The position numbers and the translations under genes were made by a program. The notes under the pieces were generated by a model. It ran no database searches, was not told where the DNA came from, and saw nothing but the letters and a program-made list of their open reading frames with translations. From JAZKDW01 sp040387375 (lineage in GTDB: Bacteria > Pseudomonadota > Gammaproteobacteria > Burkholderiales > Burkholderiaceae_D), in assembly GCA_040387375.1 (NCBI GenBank), contig JAZKDW010000024.1:1-64000 (forward strand): a DNA stretch of 64,000 nt, in the 5' to 3' direction. Shown piece by piece: positions 27,286-35,443 of the stretch (position 1 is its first letter; every line of letters starts with the position of its first letter).

Positions 27286-28183
27286 CAGAAAAAGTATCAA
27301 AAATCAGCCGCCGCAGCCACTGGTTTCCATGCTCCTTGTGGTTCTTCGCATGCCAGAAAAGATTGATGCTGATTTCCGGCAGCGCTACCGGATGCCTCAC
27401 ATAACGCAGCTGGAACGGCCTGACGCATTGCATCGCATAACGTTCGGGCACCGTGGCGATCATCTGGGTCGATTGCAGCACATGTCCCACCGATACAAAG
27501 TGGGGCAAGGTCAGGCGGATTCGCCGCCGCACGCCCTGGTGCGCAAGGAGTTCCTCCACCTTCGCATGCCCTGTGCCTGGTGATGTCACGGCGACATGTT
27601 CCGCCGCGCTGAACTCCTCGATGCTGATTTCTTCCTTGTCCAGCGCGTGCCCCTGCCGGAACATGCAGACATAACGCTGCGTAAACAGCCTGCGCTGCAT
27701 GTAACCTGACTTCAGCTGCGGCAGCAGCCCTGCCGACAAATCGATGTGCCCCGCCTCCATTTCATCGGCCAGGTTGACGGCGGTACTGCGCACCGTGCTG
27801 ATAGAGACGCCGGGCGCGAGACGCTCCAGCGTGTCCATCAGCGCCGGCAGCAGATAGATTTCGCCGAGATCGGCCAGTCCTATGGTGAATTTCCGCTGGC
27901 TGGTGGCGGGATCGAATGTTGTCCTCTGATTCAGCGTCGTGTGCAGCGAGCTCAATGCGTAGGCAATCGGTTCCGCCACCTGGTTCGCATAAGCAGTCGG
28001 CTCCATGCCGTTCGACCCCCGCAGGAAAAGCTCGTCGTCCATCAGGCGCCGCAGGCGGCTCAATGCGTTGCTGATGGCCGGCTGGGTCAGGCCCAGTTTC
28101 TCCGCAACGGCCGATACGCGTCTTTCCATGTACAACTCGTTGAAGACGACAAGCAGATTCAGATCGATGTCTTTCAGGTTCAT
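27281..28183 (-). CDS. nagR: LysR-family regulator, NahR/NagR-like
   Basis: 300 residues. N-terminal winged HTH: DLNLLVVFNELYMERRVSAV, AEKLGLTQPAISNALSRLRR, typical of NodD/NahR-type LysR proteins. Effector domain contains FTIGLADLGEIYLLPALMDT and ends LPEISINLFWHAKNHKEHGN, QWLRRLIFDTFSD, a close parallel to NahR, the salicylate-responsive activator. It diverges from the dioxygenase operon over a 134 bp gap containing paired TGATTTTATATA repeats. Inferred role: activates that operon when the substrate or an analogue binds. Which aromatic acid is the inducer is not known. Confidence 0.88.
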   Translation of the reverse strand: MNLKDIDLNLLVVFNELYMERRVSAVAEKLGLTQPAISNALSRLRRLMDDELFLRGSNGMEPTAYANQVAEPIAYALSSLHTTLNQRTTFDPATSQRKFTIGLADLGEIYLLPALMDTLERLAPGVSISTVRSTAVNLADEMEAGHIDLSAGLLPQLKSGYMQRRLFTQRYVCMFRQGHALDKEEISIEEFSAAEHVAVTSPGTGHAKVEELLAHQGVRRRIRLTLPHFVSVGHVLQSTQMIATVPERYAMQCVRPFQLRYVRHPVALPEISINLFWHAKNHKEHGNQWLRRLIFDTFSD

Positions 28184-28197
28184 GATGGCGCTTGAAC

Positions 28198-28261
28198 ATT
28201 CATAAGATTGATAATCATTATTCAGGTGATTTTATATATTGATGGTAAATGATTTTATATA
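28198..28261. promoter_or_regulatory. Divergent LysR control region with repeated motifs
   Basis: attcataagattgat at 28198-28212 keeps both ends of the known NahR-type site (ATTCA...TGAT). The 12-mer TGATTTTATATA occurs twice, at 28227-28238 and 28250-28261, 23 bp apart (about two helix turns). The placement between the divergent regulator and reductase genes fits LysR activation. Binding is inferred. Confidence 0.5.
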
Positions 28262-28317
28262 CTCCGGGCTGAAGATAATTTTTTCGGATCACTCGATCCG
28301 TAACAAGGCGCTGGATC

Positions 28318-29304
28318 ATGAACCTGGTTGTTCGACCGCTGGACAAGACTTTGGCATTTGCCCCTGGCGCAAATCTGCTCCAGGTCCTGCGTGACAATGC
28401 GGTGCCGGTGTCCTATAGCTGCATGTCGGGGCGCTGCGGAACCTGCCGCTGCAAGCTGATCAATGGCGCCGTGCTGGAGTCGGGTGGCGAAAGCAAGATC
28501 ACGCAGCCGAATGACAATGCCTACGTCCTTGCGTGCATGAGCGTGCTGACCGAGAACTGCACGATCGAAATCCCCGAGCCGGATGAAGTGGTGGTCCATC
28601 CCGCCCGCATTATCAAGGCAACCGTGATCGCCGTAGAGGATCTGACACATGACATCAGGCGCGTGCGCCTGCGGCCATCCAAACCGCTGGAGTTCACCTC
28701 CGGGCAGTACGCAAGCCTGCAATTCGGTCCCGGGCTTGTCCGGCCTTATTCGATGGTCGGCCTCAGTTCGGACGAAGAGCTGGAATTCCATGTGCGCCTG
28801 CTGCCCGACGGCCGCGTCAGCGGCTACATCGCCGGCCAGCTCCAGGCTGGCGATACGGTGCGTGTGACGGGCCCCATGGGCGCGGCGTACCTGCGAAAAA
28901 AATATGACGGTCCGATGTTGTGCGTCGCTGGCGGCACCGGTCTGGCGCCTGTGCTGTCGATTGTGCGCGGCGCGCTGGAAGCCGGCATGAAAAACCCGAT
29001 CCATCTTTATTTCGGCGTGCGTTCGCCCTCGGATGTGTATGGTGTAGATCGCCTGCAGGCGCTGGCGGCGATGCACGGCAACCTTTCCGTCCATGTGGTC
29101 GTCGCAACCGGAAATGACAATTCCGGCTATCGGAGCGGCCTGGTAACGAGCGCGGTTGAGGAAGATTGGGAGACGCTTTCCGGCTGGCGCGCCTATCTGT
29201 GCGGTGCGCCGCCAATGGTCGAAGCGGCAACCCTGCTGGTAAAACAGAAGGGGATGTTGGCGGAACATGTGCATGCGGATGCGTTTTATCCCGCCGCGAC
29301 CTAG
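28318..29304 (+). CDS. nagAa: Dioxygenase ferredoxin-NAD(P)+ reductase (NagAa-like)
   Basis: 328 residues, the same length as NagAa/NahAa. An N-terminal plant-type [2Fe-2S] domain (C35, C40, C43, C73; CMSGRCGTCRCK) is fused to an FAD/NAD module with RPYS at 142-145 and GGTGLAP at 205-211, ending CGAPPMVEA. It passes electrons from NAD(P)H to the Rieske ferredoxin encoded next. First gene of the oxygenase operon, opposite the NagR-like regulator; AAGGCG lies upstream of the ATG. Confidence 0.9.
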   Translation: MNLVVRPLDKTLAFAPGANLLQVLRDNAVPVSYSCMSGRCGTCRCKLINGAVLESGGESKITQPNDNAYVLACMSVLTENCTIEIPEPDEVVVHPARIIKATVIAVEDLTHDIRRVRLRPSKPLEFTSGQYASLQFGPGLVRPYSMVGLSSDEELEFHVRLLPDGRVSGYIAGQLQAGDTVRVTGPMGAAYLRKKYDGPMLCVAGGTGLAPVLSIVRGALEAGMKNPIHLYFGVRSPSDVYGVDRLQALAAMHGNLSVHVVVATGNDNSGYRSGLVTSAVEEDWETLSGWRAYLCGAPPMVEAATLLVKQKGMLAEHVHADAFYPAAT

Positions 29305-29347
29305 TTTTCAATTCTATTTTTTAAAAATTTTCAATTAAGGATGCGTC

Positions 29348-29662
29348 ATGAGTCAAAACTGGGTTGATGTCACTGCGGCCGATGCCGTGCCTGAAGATGA
29401 TGTGATTGGCGTTGAGGTTGGCGGACAAAACGTCGCGCTGTTTAACGTCAGCGGTGAAGTATTTGCCACCGATAACATCTGCACGCATGGCCATGCGCTG
29501 CTGTGCGACGGTTTTCTTGAGGGTTTTGAAATCGAATGTCCCCTTCATCAGGGCAGATTCGACGTCCGCAATGGCAAGGCGATGTGCGCGCCACTGACCG
29601 AGGATGTTCGAAGCTATCCGGTGAAGATCGAAAACGGCCGCCTGTTCCTGGCGATCGGGTAA
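29348..29662 (+). CDS. nagAb: Rieske [2Fe-2S] ferredoxin (NagAb-like)
   Basis: 104 residues. The Rieske cluster motif CTHGHA...CPLHQG has ligands C45, H47, C64 and H67. Overall sequence (VDVTAADAVPEDDVIGVEVG, then FDVRNGKAMCAPLTEDV, YPVKIENGRL) follows the NahAb/NagAb family of naphthalene-type dioxygenases at the same length. It shuttles single electrons from the reductase to the oxygenase alpha subunit. An AAGGATG site lies upstream. It sits between reductase and oxygenase genes, an order that differs from nagAa-G-H-Ab. Confidence 0.9.
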   Translation: MSQNWVDVTAADAVPEDDVIGVEVGGQNVALFNVSGEVFATDNICTHGHALLCDGFLEGFEIECPLHQGRFDVRNGKAMCAPLTEDVRSYPVKIENGRLFLAIG

Positions 29663-29726
29663 CAGCGCAAGACGCCGGCCATACGGGAAGCGCTGCTTGA
29701 AAAAGCATAAAAACAAGGAGATCAAG

Positions 29727-30986
29727 ATGAGTGAAGTTCCATTAACCTTCAAGCGCAAGCTGTCCTGGGAGGACGAGGGCGGCAGCCGCGTGCCGTACTG
29801 GGCCTACACGGACGAAGACGTGTACCAGCGCGAGCTTGAGCGCATTTTCTATTCCGGCCATTGGTGTTATGTCGGCCTCGAAGCCGAAATCCCGAATGCG
29901 GGCGATTTCAAGCGCTCGGTGGTGGGCGAGCGTTCGGTCATCATGGTTCGCGATCACGACGGCGCCGTCAACGTGATCGAAAATGTCTGCGCCCATCGCG
30001 GCATGCAGTTTTGCCGTGAAAAATCCGGCAACAACAAGGACCTGACCTGTCCCTACCATCAGTGGAATTACGACTTGAAAGGCAATCTGGTCGGCGTGCC
30101 TTTCCGGCGTGGCGTGAAGAGCCACGGTGAAGTCCATGGCGGCTTCGACGCCGGCTTCAAGCCGGCGGAACATGGCCTGACCCGGCTCAACGTGGCGGTG
30201 CGCGGCGGTGTGGTGTTTGCCTCCTTCGACGCCAGCATGGAGCCGCTGGAAGATTATCTCGGCCCGGCGTTGCTCAAGTTCTTCGACCGCACCTTCGATG
30301 GCCGCAAGCTCAAGGTCCTCGGCTACAACCGCCAGCGCATACCAGGCAACTGGAAGCTGATGATGGAGAATGTGAAGGACCCGTACCATGCCGCGCTGCT
30401 GCATGTCTGGTTCGTCAACTTCGGCCTGCTGCGCGCGGATAACAAGTCGACGCTGGTCACCGACGAGAAATTGCGCCATGGCGTGCTGACCACGATACGC
30501 GACCCGAATTTCCTGTCGGAGGATGTGAAAAAGCAGGCCAGCTACAAGGAAAACATGACGCTCAACGACGACCGTTTCCTGGACGTCGTTCCCGAAGCCT
30601 GGTGGAACGGCCCGAGCGCGGCGATGATGACGATTTTCCCGAGCGTGATTTTCCAGCAGCAGGTGAACTCTCTGTCGACACGCCATATCCAGCCTGACGG
30701 CACCGGCTCGTTTGATTTCATCTGGACCCATTTCGGCTTCGAGGAGGATACGCCGGAAATGGAAAGGCGCCGTTTGCGCCAGGCCAACCTGTTTGGCCCG
30801 GCAGGCTTCGTGTCGGCTGACGATGGCGAGGCGATTGAATATTCTCAGGACGGTTTTGAGCAGAAGCCCACCGCGAGCACCATCGCCGAACTGGACGGCC
30901 GCCGCACCGGCGGCACCGATCACATGGTATCGGAGACGCTGATTCGCGGCATGTACGATTACTGGCGCAAAGTGATGGAGATTTGA
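29727..30986 (+). CDS. nagG: Rieske oxygenase large subunit, salicylate 5-hydroxylase (NagG)-like
   Basis: 419 residues from the ATG at 29727 with AAGGAG upstream; an in-frame start at 29697 has no such site. Rieske motif C88-x-H90...C108-x2-H111. Mononuclear iron site D218-x2-H221-x4-H226, with a likely carboxylate ligand in SADDGE at 365-366. Sequence landmarks (YWAYTDEDVYQRELERIFY, HWCYVGLEAEIPN, IRGMYDYWRKVM) parallel NagG, which makes gentisate from salicylate. The true substrate here may be another ortho-substituted benzoate, since no gentisate dioxygenase gene is nearby. Confidence 0.88.
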   Translation: MSEVPLTFKRKLSWEDEGGSRVPYWAYTDEDVYQRELERIFYSGHWCYVGLEAEIPNAGDFKRSVVGERSVIMVRDHDGAVNVIENVCAHRGMQFCREKSGNNKDLTCPYHQWNYDLKGNLVGVPFRRGVKSHGEVHGGFDAGFKPAEHGLTRLNVAVRGGVVFASFDASMEPLEDYLGPALLKFFDRTFDGRKLKVLGYNRQRIPGNWKLMMENVKDPYHAALLHVWFVNFGLLRADNKSTLVTDEKLRHGVLTTIRDPNFLSEDVKKQASYKENMTLNDDRFLDVVPEAWWNGPSAAMMTIFPSVIFQQQVNSLSTRHIQPDGTGSFDFIWTHFGFEEDTPEMERRRLRQANLFGPAGFVSADDGEAIEYSQDGFEQKPTASTIAELDGRRTGGTDHMVSETLIRGMYDYWRKVMEI

Positions 30987-31459
30987 TGATGGACTTCAAG
31001 ACCTGGTATGAACTGAACCAGTTGTACGCCGATTACGCCTCCGCGCTGAGCAACAACAACTGGCAGCAATGGCCTGAATTTTTTCTTGAGGAATGCATCT
31101 ACAAATTGCAGCCGCGCGAAAACCATGACCGCGGCCTGCCGCTGGCCACCATGTCCTTCGAAAGCAAGGGCATGCTGAAGGACCGCGTCTACGGTGTGAT
31201 GGAGACGCTCTACCATGAGCCGTATTACCAGCGGCTCGTGATTGGCGTGCCAAAAGTCCTCGGCATCGATGGTGAGCAGATCAGGACCGAGGCGAATTAC
31301 GCGGTGTTCCGGACCAAGCCGGATCAATATACAAGCGTCTTTAACGTCGGCCGTTATGTCGACACGGTGCGCCGTACGCCGGATGGCTTGAAATTCGAAT
31401 CGAAGATCTGCGTGTTCGACAGTGAAATGATTCCGAATGCGGTGATCTACCCGATTTGA
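30986..31459 (+). CDS. nagH: Rieske oxygenase small subunit (NagH-like)
   Basis: 157 residues from ATG at 30986, overlapping the large-subunit stop (TGATG). It is an SnoaL/NTF2-like beta subunit: FKTWYELNQLYADYASALSN, LQPRENHDRGLPL, GVMETLYHEPYYQRLVIGVP, ending FDSEMIPNAVIYPI as in NagH. It has no cofactor and supports the alpha3beta3 hexamer. Tight coupling with the alpha gene supports a stoichiometric complex. Confidence 0.88.
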   Translation: MMDFKTWYELNQLYADYASALSNNNWQQWPEFFLEECIYKLQPRENHDRGLPLATMSFESKGMLKDRVYGVMETLYHEPYYQRLVIGVPKVLGIDGEQIRTEANYAVFRTKPDQYTSVFNVGRYVDTVRRTPDGLKFESKICVFDSEMIPNAVIYPI

Positions 31460-31528
31460 AGATGGCCTGGCAATGGATGCCGCGTTTTAGTTGACACCAA
31501 GTGAAATAAAAACCAGAGGAGATGAACT

Positions 31529-32695
31529 GTGAAATTACGTAACTGCTTTTTCCTGACGGCCGCATTGCTGGCCAGCGCGCACGCAAGCGCCCAGACACCG
31601 GTCAAGATCGGCTTCATGGCGAACCTGTCCGGCGCCCAGGCTGGTCCTGGCATCGACCAGTACGATGGCTTGATGCTGGTGATCGAACGCAATGGCGGCA
31701 AGCTCGGCGGTGTGCCGGTTGAAATCTTCAAGGAAGATACGCAGCTCAAGCCGGAGGTCGCGGTGCAGGCGGCGCAAAAACTGATCGAGAAGGAAAAAGT
31801 GTCGATCATCACCGGCATTTCCTTCTCCAACGAGATGATGGCCGTGCACAAGCCGATCACCAGCAAGGAAGTGTTCCTGATCGGCTCGAATGCCGGCCCG
31901 TCCCCGATCGCCGGCGCGCAATGTTCGCCGTACCAGTTCATCGCCTCGTGGCAGAACGACGTGCAGTCCGAAGTGATGGGCAAGTACGCCACTGAAAAAG
32001 GCTACAAGCGGGTAGTCGCGCTGGCGCCGAATTATCAGGCTGGCAAGGACTATATCGCCGGCTTCAAGCGCATGTACAAAGGCACCATCGTCGAGGAGCT
32101 CTACACGCCACTGACCCAGCAGGATTATTCCGCCGAACTGACCCAGCTGGCCGGCGCCAAGCCTGATGCGGTCTTTGTGTTCTATCCGTCCGGACTGGGC
32201 GTGAATTTCGTGCGCCAGTACGAGCAGTCCGGCCTGCTCGGCAAGATCCCGCTGTTGTCGGTGGCAACCGCTGAAGCGACCAACCTGCCGGCGCTGAAAG
32301 ATTCGGCGCTGGGTGTCATCGCCGGCACCATCTGGGCGCCCGATCTGGACAACGCCGCGAACAAGCGTTTTGTGGAAGACTTCGAGAAAAAATACAACCG
32401 CATCCCATCCCAGTATGCCGCGCAAAGTTATGACGCCGCCATGCTGATCGATTCGGCGCTGGCCAAGGTAAAGGGCAATGTCACCGACAAGAAGGCGTTG
32501 ATGGCAGCCTTCAAGGCGGCGAATTTTGCATCCGTGCGAGGCAAGTTCAAGTTCGCCCACAACAATTTCCCGATCCAGGATCTGCGGGCAGTGGTAGTTG
32601 CAAAAGATGCAAAAGGGCGCGCCAACCTGAAGACGATCGGCACACCGTTGCCGGATCATCAGGATGCGTATCACGCAGCCTGTCCGATGAAATAA
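31529..32695 (+). CDS. ABC transporter substrate-binding protein (LivK-type), copy 1
   Basis: 388 residues, GTG start with AGAGGAGA upstream. Sec signal: MKLRNCFFLTAALLASAHAS then AQ. A type I periplasmic-binding fold of the HAAT/branched-chain family follows (VKIGFMANLSG, GGVPVEIFKEDTQLKPEVAV, SIITGISFSNEMM). It is almost collinear with the product of 35444-36610, including GSNAGPSPIAGAQCSPYQFI. It has no permease of its own beside it, so it probably feeds the livHMGF transporter 4 kb downstream. Likely ligand: an aromatic or organic acid used by the adjacent oxygenase. Confidence 0.88.
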   Translation: MKLRNCFFLTAALLASAHASAQTPVKIGFMANLSGAQAGPGIDQYDGLMLVIERNGGKLGGVPVEIFKEDTQLKPEVAVQAAQKLIEKEKVSIITGISFSNEMMAVHKPITSKEVFLIGSNAGPSPIAGAQCSPYQFIASWQNDVQSEVMGKYATEKGYKRVVALAPNYQAGKDYIAGFKRMYKGTIVEELYTPLTQQDYSAELTQLAGAKPDAVFVFYPSGLGVNFVRQYEQSGLLGKIPLLSVATAEATNLPALKDSALGVIAGTIWAPDLDNAANKRFVEDFEKKYNRIPSQYAAQSYDAAMLIDSALAKVKGNVTDKKALMAAFKAANFASVRGKFKFAHNNFPIQDLRAVVVAKDAKGRANLKTIGTPLPDHQDAYHAACPMK

Positions 32696-32730
32696 CCGCT
32701 AAGCCTCACGAAACCCCTGCTGCACCTTGC

Positions 32731-32809
32731 GCGAGAATGACGGTGATAAGATTGGCGATCGACCCAATTACTACCGTCATTCCCGCGAAAGCGGGAATCC
32801 AGACTGAGC
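32731..32809. repeat. REP-like repeat, one good arm and one decayed arm
   Basis: 32768-32809 (ccgtcattcccgcgaaagcg core plus aatccagactgagc) matches the right arm at 43903-43945. 32731-32750 (gcgagaatgacggtgataag) is a decayed inverted partner. Lies between the binding-protein and SDR genes and could form a hairpin in the transcript. Confidence 0.65.
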
Positions 32810-32865
32810 ATGCAACAGGATGACTTGAGGCCGATCCCGCCCGGCCCATCCACACAGAAGTTCCC

Positions 32866-33705
32866 ATGAAAAACTTGACAGAAAAAACCGCTATCGTCAC
32901 CGGTGCCGGTTCCGGCATTGGCGCCGGCATTGCGCTGGCGTTGGGACAGGCCGGCGTGAAGGTCGCAGTCGCCGATATCCGGAAAGACGCCGCCGACGAG
33001 ACGCGGCGGCAGCTGGAAGCGCAAGGTTGCAAGGCAATCGCAATTGAAATCGATGTGTCCGATCCGAAGTCGGTGGCGGCCGCCGCCGCGGCCACCGAAC
33101 AAGCCTTCGGACGGCTCCACCTGGCGATCAATAACGCCGGCGTCGCAATGCATGGCACTTCGCTCGAAGCCACCTCGCTGGAGGACTGGGACTGGGTCAT
33201 GGGTGTCAATATCCGCGGTGTCGTCCACGGCATCCGCAGTTTCCTGCCGCTGATCCGCAAGCATGGTGAAGGTGGTCATATCGTCAACACGTCGTCGATC
33301 GGCGGCCTGCAGGTGCAGCCGGGATGGAACACGGGCGCCTATTCGATGACCAAATACGCGGTCGTGGCCTTGTCCGAAGCGCTGGAGCAGGAACTCAAGG
33401 GCAGCGGCATCGGTGTATCCGTTTTTTGCCCGGCAGCGGTCAGCACTGACTTGCACGCCTCCGCAAAAAGTCGTCCCGCGCGTTTCGGCGGACCTTTCGT
33501 GCGCGAGGAACAGCATTTCCTGAAGGACCTGATCGCAGGCGGACTGACACCCTTGCAGGCAGGCGAACATGTGGTGCGCGGCATCCGCGAAGACGCGTTT
33601 TTCATCTTCTCGCACTCGGCGCCGCGTGCATGGATTGAAGCCCGGCATCAGCGGCTGATGGCGGCATTCGACCGCACCGCGCAGATCGAGACCGGTGGCA
33701 TTTGA
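32866..33705 (+). CDS. Short-chain dehydrogenase/reductase
   Basis: 279 residues. Cofactor motif TGAGSGIG at 12-19, D38 after the second strand (VAVADIRK) favouring NAD+ over NADP+, NNAG at 89-92, and catalytic Ser143/144, Y159, K163 (YSMTK). The extended C-terminus (ISxx-like HAFFIFSHSAPRAWIEARHQ region) is typical of classical SDRs acting on hydrophobic alcohols. It lies between two binding-protein genes and just before the zinc alcohol dehydrogenase gene (20 bp apart). Substrate unknown; an alcohol or dihydrodiol made in this island is plausible. Confidence 0.88.
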   Translation: MKNLTEKTAIVTGAGSGIGAGIALALGQAGVKVAVADIRKDAADETRRQLEAQGCKAIAIEIDVSDPKSVAAAAAATEQAFGRLHLAINNAGVAMHGTSLEATSLEDWDWVMGVNIRGVVHGIRSFLPLIRKHGEGGHIVNTSSIGGLQVQPGWNTGAYSMTKYAVVALSEALEQELKGSGIGVSVFCPAAVSTDLHASAKSRPARFGGPFVREEQHFLKDLIAGGLTPLQAGEHVVRGIREDAFFIFSHSAPRAWIEARHQRLMAAFDRTAQIETGGI

Positions 33706-33724
33706 ACAGGCACGGGAGAATCAC

Positions 33725-34831
33725 ATGAAGATCAATGCCGCTGTAACACCGGCCATCGGCGCCAGGATGACGATAGCGGAAATGACGCTGGAAGCGCCGC
33801 GCGACAATGAAGTGCTGGTGCGGGTAATCGCCGCCGGCATCTGTTCGACCGACGTTCACATGCGCGACCATCCGTCGCTGGCAGCCAAGCCCATCGTGCT
33901 TGGCCATGAAGGCGCGGGCATCGTCGAGCAGGTCGGCGCCAGGGTCACGCGCGTCAAGCCGGGCGACCACGTCGTGATGCACTACAACTCGTGCGGCCAC
34001 TGCGCGCCATGCGTGGAAGCGGACACCGCCTATTGCCAGCATGTCGGCGCCTACAATTTCAGCGGCACCCGCCCGGATGGCAGCATGGCGCTGTCGCATG
34101 GCGGCCAGCCAGTCCACAGTCACTTCTTCGGACAATCGTCATTTGCCACACATGCCTTGTGCACCGACCGCAACCTGGTCGCGGTCCCGGACGATGTGCC
34201 GCTGGACATGCTGGGCCCGCTGGGCTGCGGCATTCTTACCGGCGCCGGAGCGGTGATCAACACGCTCAAGGTGCGTCCGGGCAGCAGCTTCGCCGTCTTC
34301 GGCGCCGGTTCGGTCGGCCTGGCGGCGGTCATGGCCGCGCGCCTGTCGGGCGCCGGCAAGATCATCGCCGTCGATACGCAGCAGGCACGGCTGGACATGG
34401 CGCTCGAGCTGGGCGCCACCCATGTCATCGATCCGCGCAATACCGACATGCCGGCGGAAATGCGCCGGATTACCGGCGCCGGCGTCAACCATGCGCTCGA
34501 TACCTCGGGTAATATCACCGTGATCCGGCAGGCTGTCGAGGCGCTGGCGTCGCGTGGTGTCTGCGGACTGATCAGTTCCGCCAACGGCGCCGACATCAGC
34601 CTCAATGTGCTGAACATGATGCATGGCGGCCGGGTCGTGCGCGGCATCCTGCTCGGCGATTCGGTGCCGGAGATTTTCATCCCGCAGCTGATCGAACTGC
34701 AGCGGCAGGGGCGTTTTCCGTTCGAGAAGCTGATTACCTATTATCCTTTCGAACAGATTAACCAGGCGGTCGAGGACATGGAGCAGGGGCGGGTGATCAA
34801 GCCGGTGCTGCGCATGACGGCGGGCGTGTGA
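33725..34831 (+). CDS. Zinc-dependent aryl/benzyl-alcohol-type dehydrogenase
   Basis: 368 residues from the ATG at 33725 with GGGAGA upstream. MDR family: catalytic zinc ligands C40, H61 (GHEGAG) and C168; structural zinc C90, C93, C96, C104; Rossmann GAGSVGL at 193-199 with D near 214 for NAD+. The pattern GPLGCGILTGAGAVINTLKV resembles benzyl alcohol dehydrogenases such as XylB. It probably oxidises a (hydroxy)benzyl or terpenoid alcohol to the aldehyde. Follows the SDR gene in the same direction. Confidence 0.88.
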   Translation: MKINAAVTPAIGARMTIAEMTLEAPRDNEVLVRVIAAGICSTDVHMRDHPSLAAKPIVLGHEGAGIVEQVGARVTRVKPGDHVVMHYNSCGHCAPCVEADTAYCQHVGAYNFSGTRPDGSMALSHGGQPVHSHFFGQSSFATHALCTDRNLVAVPDDVPLDMLGPLGCGILTGAGAVINTLKVRPGSSFAVFGAGSVGLAAVMAARLSGAGKIIAVDTQQARLDMALELGATHVIDPRNTDMPAEMRRITGAGVNHALDTSGNITVIRQAVEALASRGVCGLISSANGADISLNVLNMMHGGRVVRGILLGDSVPEIFIPQLIELQRQGRFPFEKLITYYPFEQINQAVEDMEQGRVIKPVLRMTAGV

Positions 34832-35029
34832 AGACTGGATTCAGGGCAGGGCATGCACGGCCTTCATCGAAGCCCTGAACCCTCGCCCGATCTTGATAAG
34901 GGCCTTCGTGTAATACGAAGCCTCCCTCTTATCTGATGATGGTGTTGCATGGTATTCTCGGCATGCTTTGGATTTGCTCTGGAGCACGAAGGATTTTTTG
35001 CGTCTTGACAAGAATAAAGAGGAGCACGG
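34832..35029. other. Intergenic region
   Basis: 198 bp. A short dyad cttcgtgtaatacgaag lies at 34904-34920, with no T-tract. It separates the dehydrogenase genes from the ferredoxin gene, which has AGAGGAG upstream of its start and may have its own promoter. Confidence 0.3.
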
Positions 35030-35350
35030 ATGACAGTAATCAAGTTTCAACTGGCGGATGGCGATACCCGTGACATCGACGGCGCCGAAGGCATGTCAGT
35101 GATGGAGGTCGCGGTAGCCAACAACCTGCCTGGCATCGATGCCGATTGTGGCGGCGCCTGCGCTTGCGCAACCTGTCACGTGTTTGTCGATCCGGCCTGG
35201 GTCGACCGCTTGCCGGCCAAGGCGGACCAGGAAGAAAAGATGCTCGAATTCGCCGTTGGCGTGCAGCCGAACAGCCGCCTCTGCTGCCAGCTGAAGATTG
35301 ACGCCAGCCTCGACGGCCTGGTGTTGAACGTGCCTGAGTCGCAGTACTGA
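35030..35350 (+). CDS. [2Fe-2S] ferredoxin, putidaredoxin/adrenodoxin type
   Basis: 106 residues. Cluster ligands C40, C46, C49 (DCGGACACATCH) and C86 (SRLCCQ) in adrenodoxin-type spacing; an extra Cys at 44 and at 85 lie beside the ligands. VDPAWVDRLPAKADQEEKML is the acidic partner-binding helix region. Such ferredoxins pass electrons from an FAD reductase to bacterial class I P450s. The P450 and matching reductase are 6-7 kb downstream (41314-43782), with a transporter between. It could also serve the Rieske system, but that has its own ferredoxin. Confidence 0.9.
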   Translation: MTVIKFQLADGDTRDIDGAEGMSVMEVAVANNLPGIDADCGGACACATCHVFVDPAWVDRLPAKADQEEKMLEFAVGVQPNSRLCCQLKIDASLDGLVLNVPESQY

Positions 35351-35443
35351 ATTTGTCATTGTAGAACCAGATAGTCCGGCAGCTCCGCTGCATGCAATGT
35401 AAAAAATATAAGAATACCCTTACCAATTTTCAGGAGGCAAGAA

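Noticed and set aside
29742..30923. Long minus-strand frame opposite the oxygenase large subunit
   Set aside because: Antisense shadow of a clearly conserved gene; composition is typical of high-GC codon complement.
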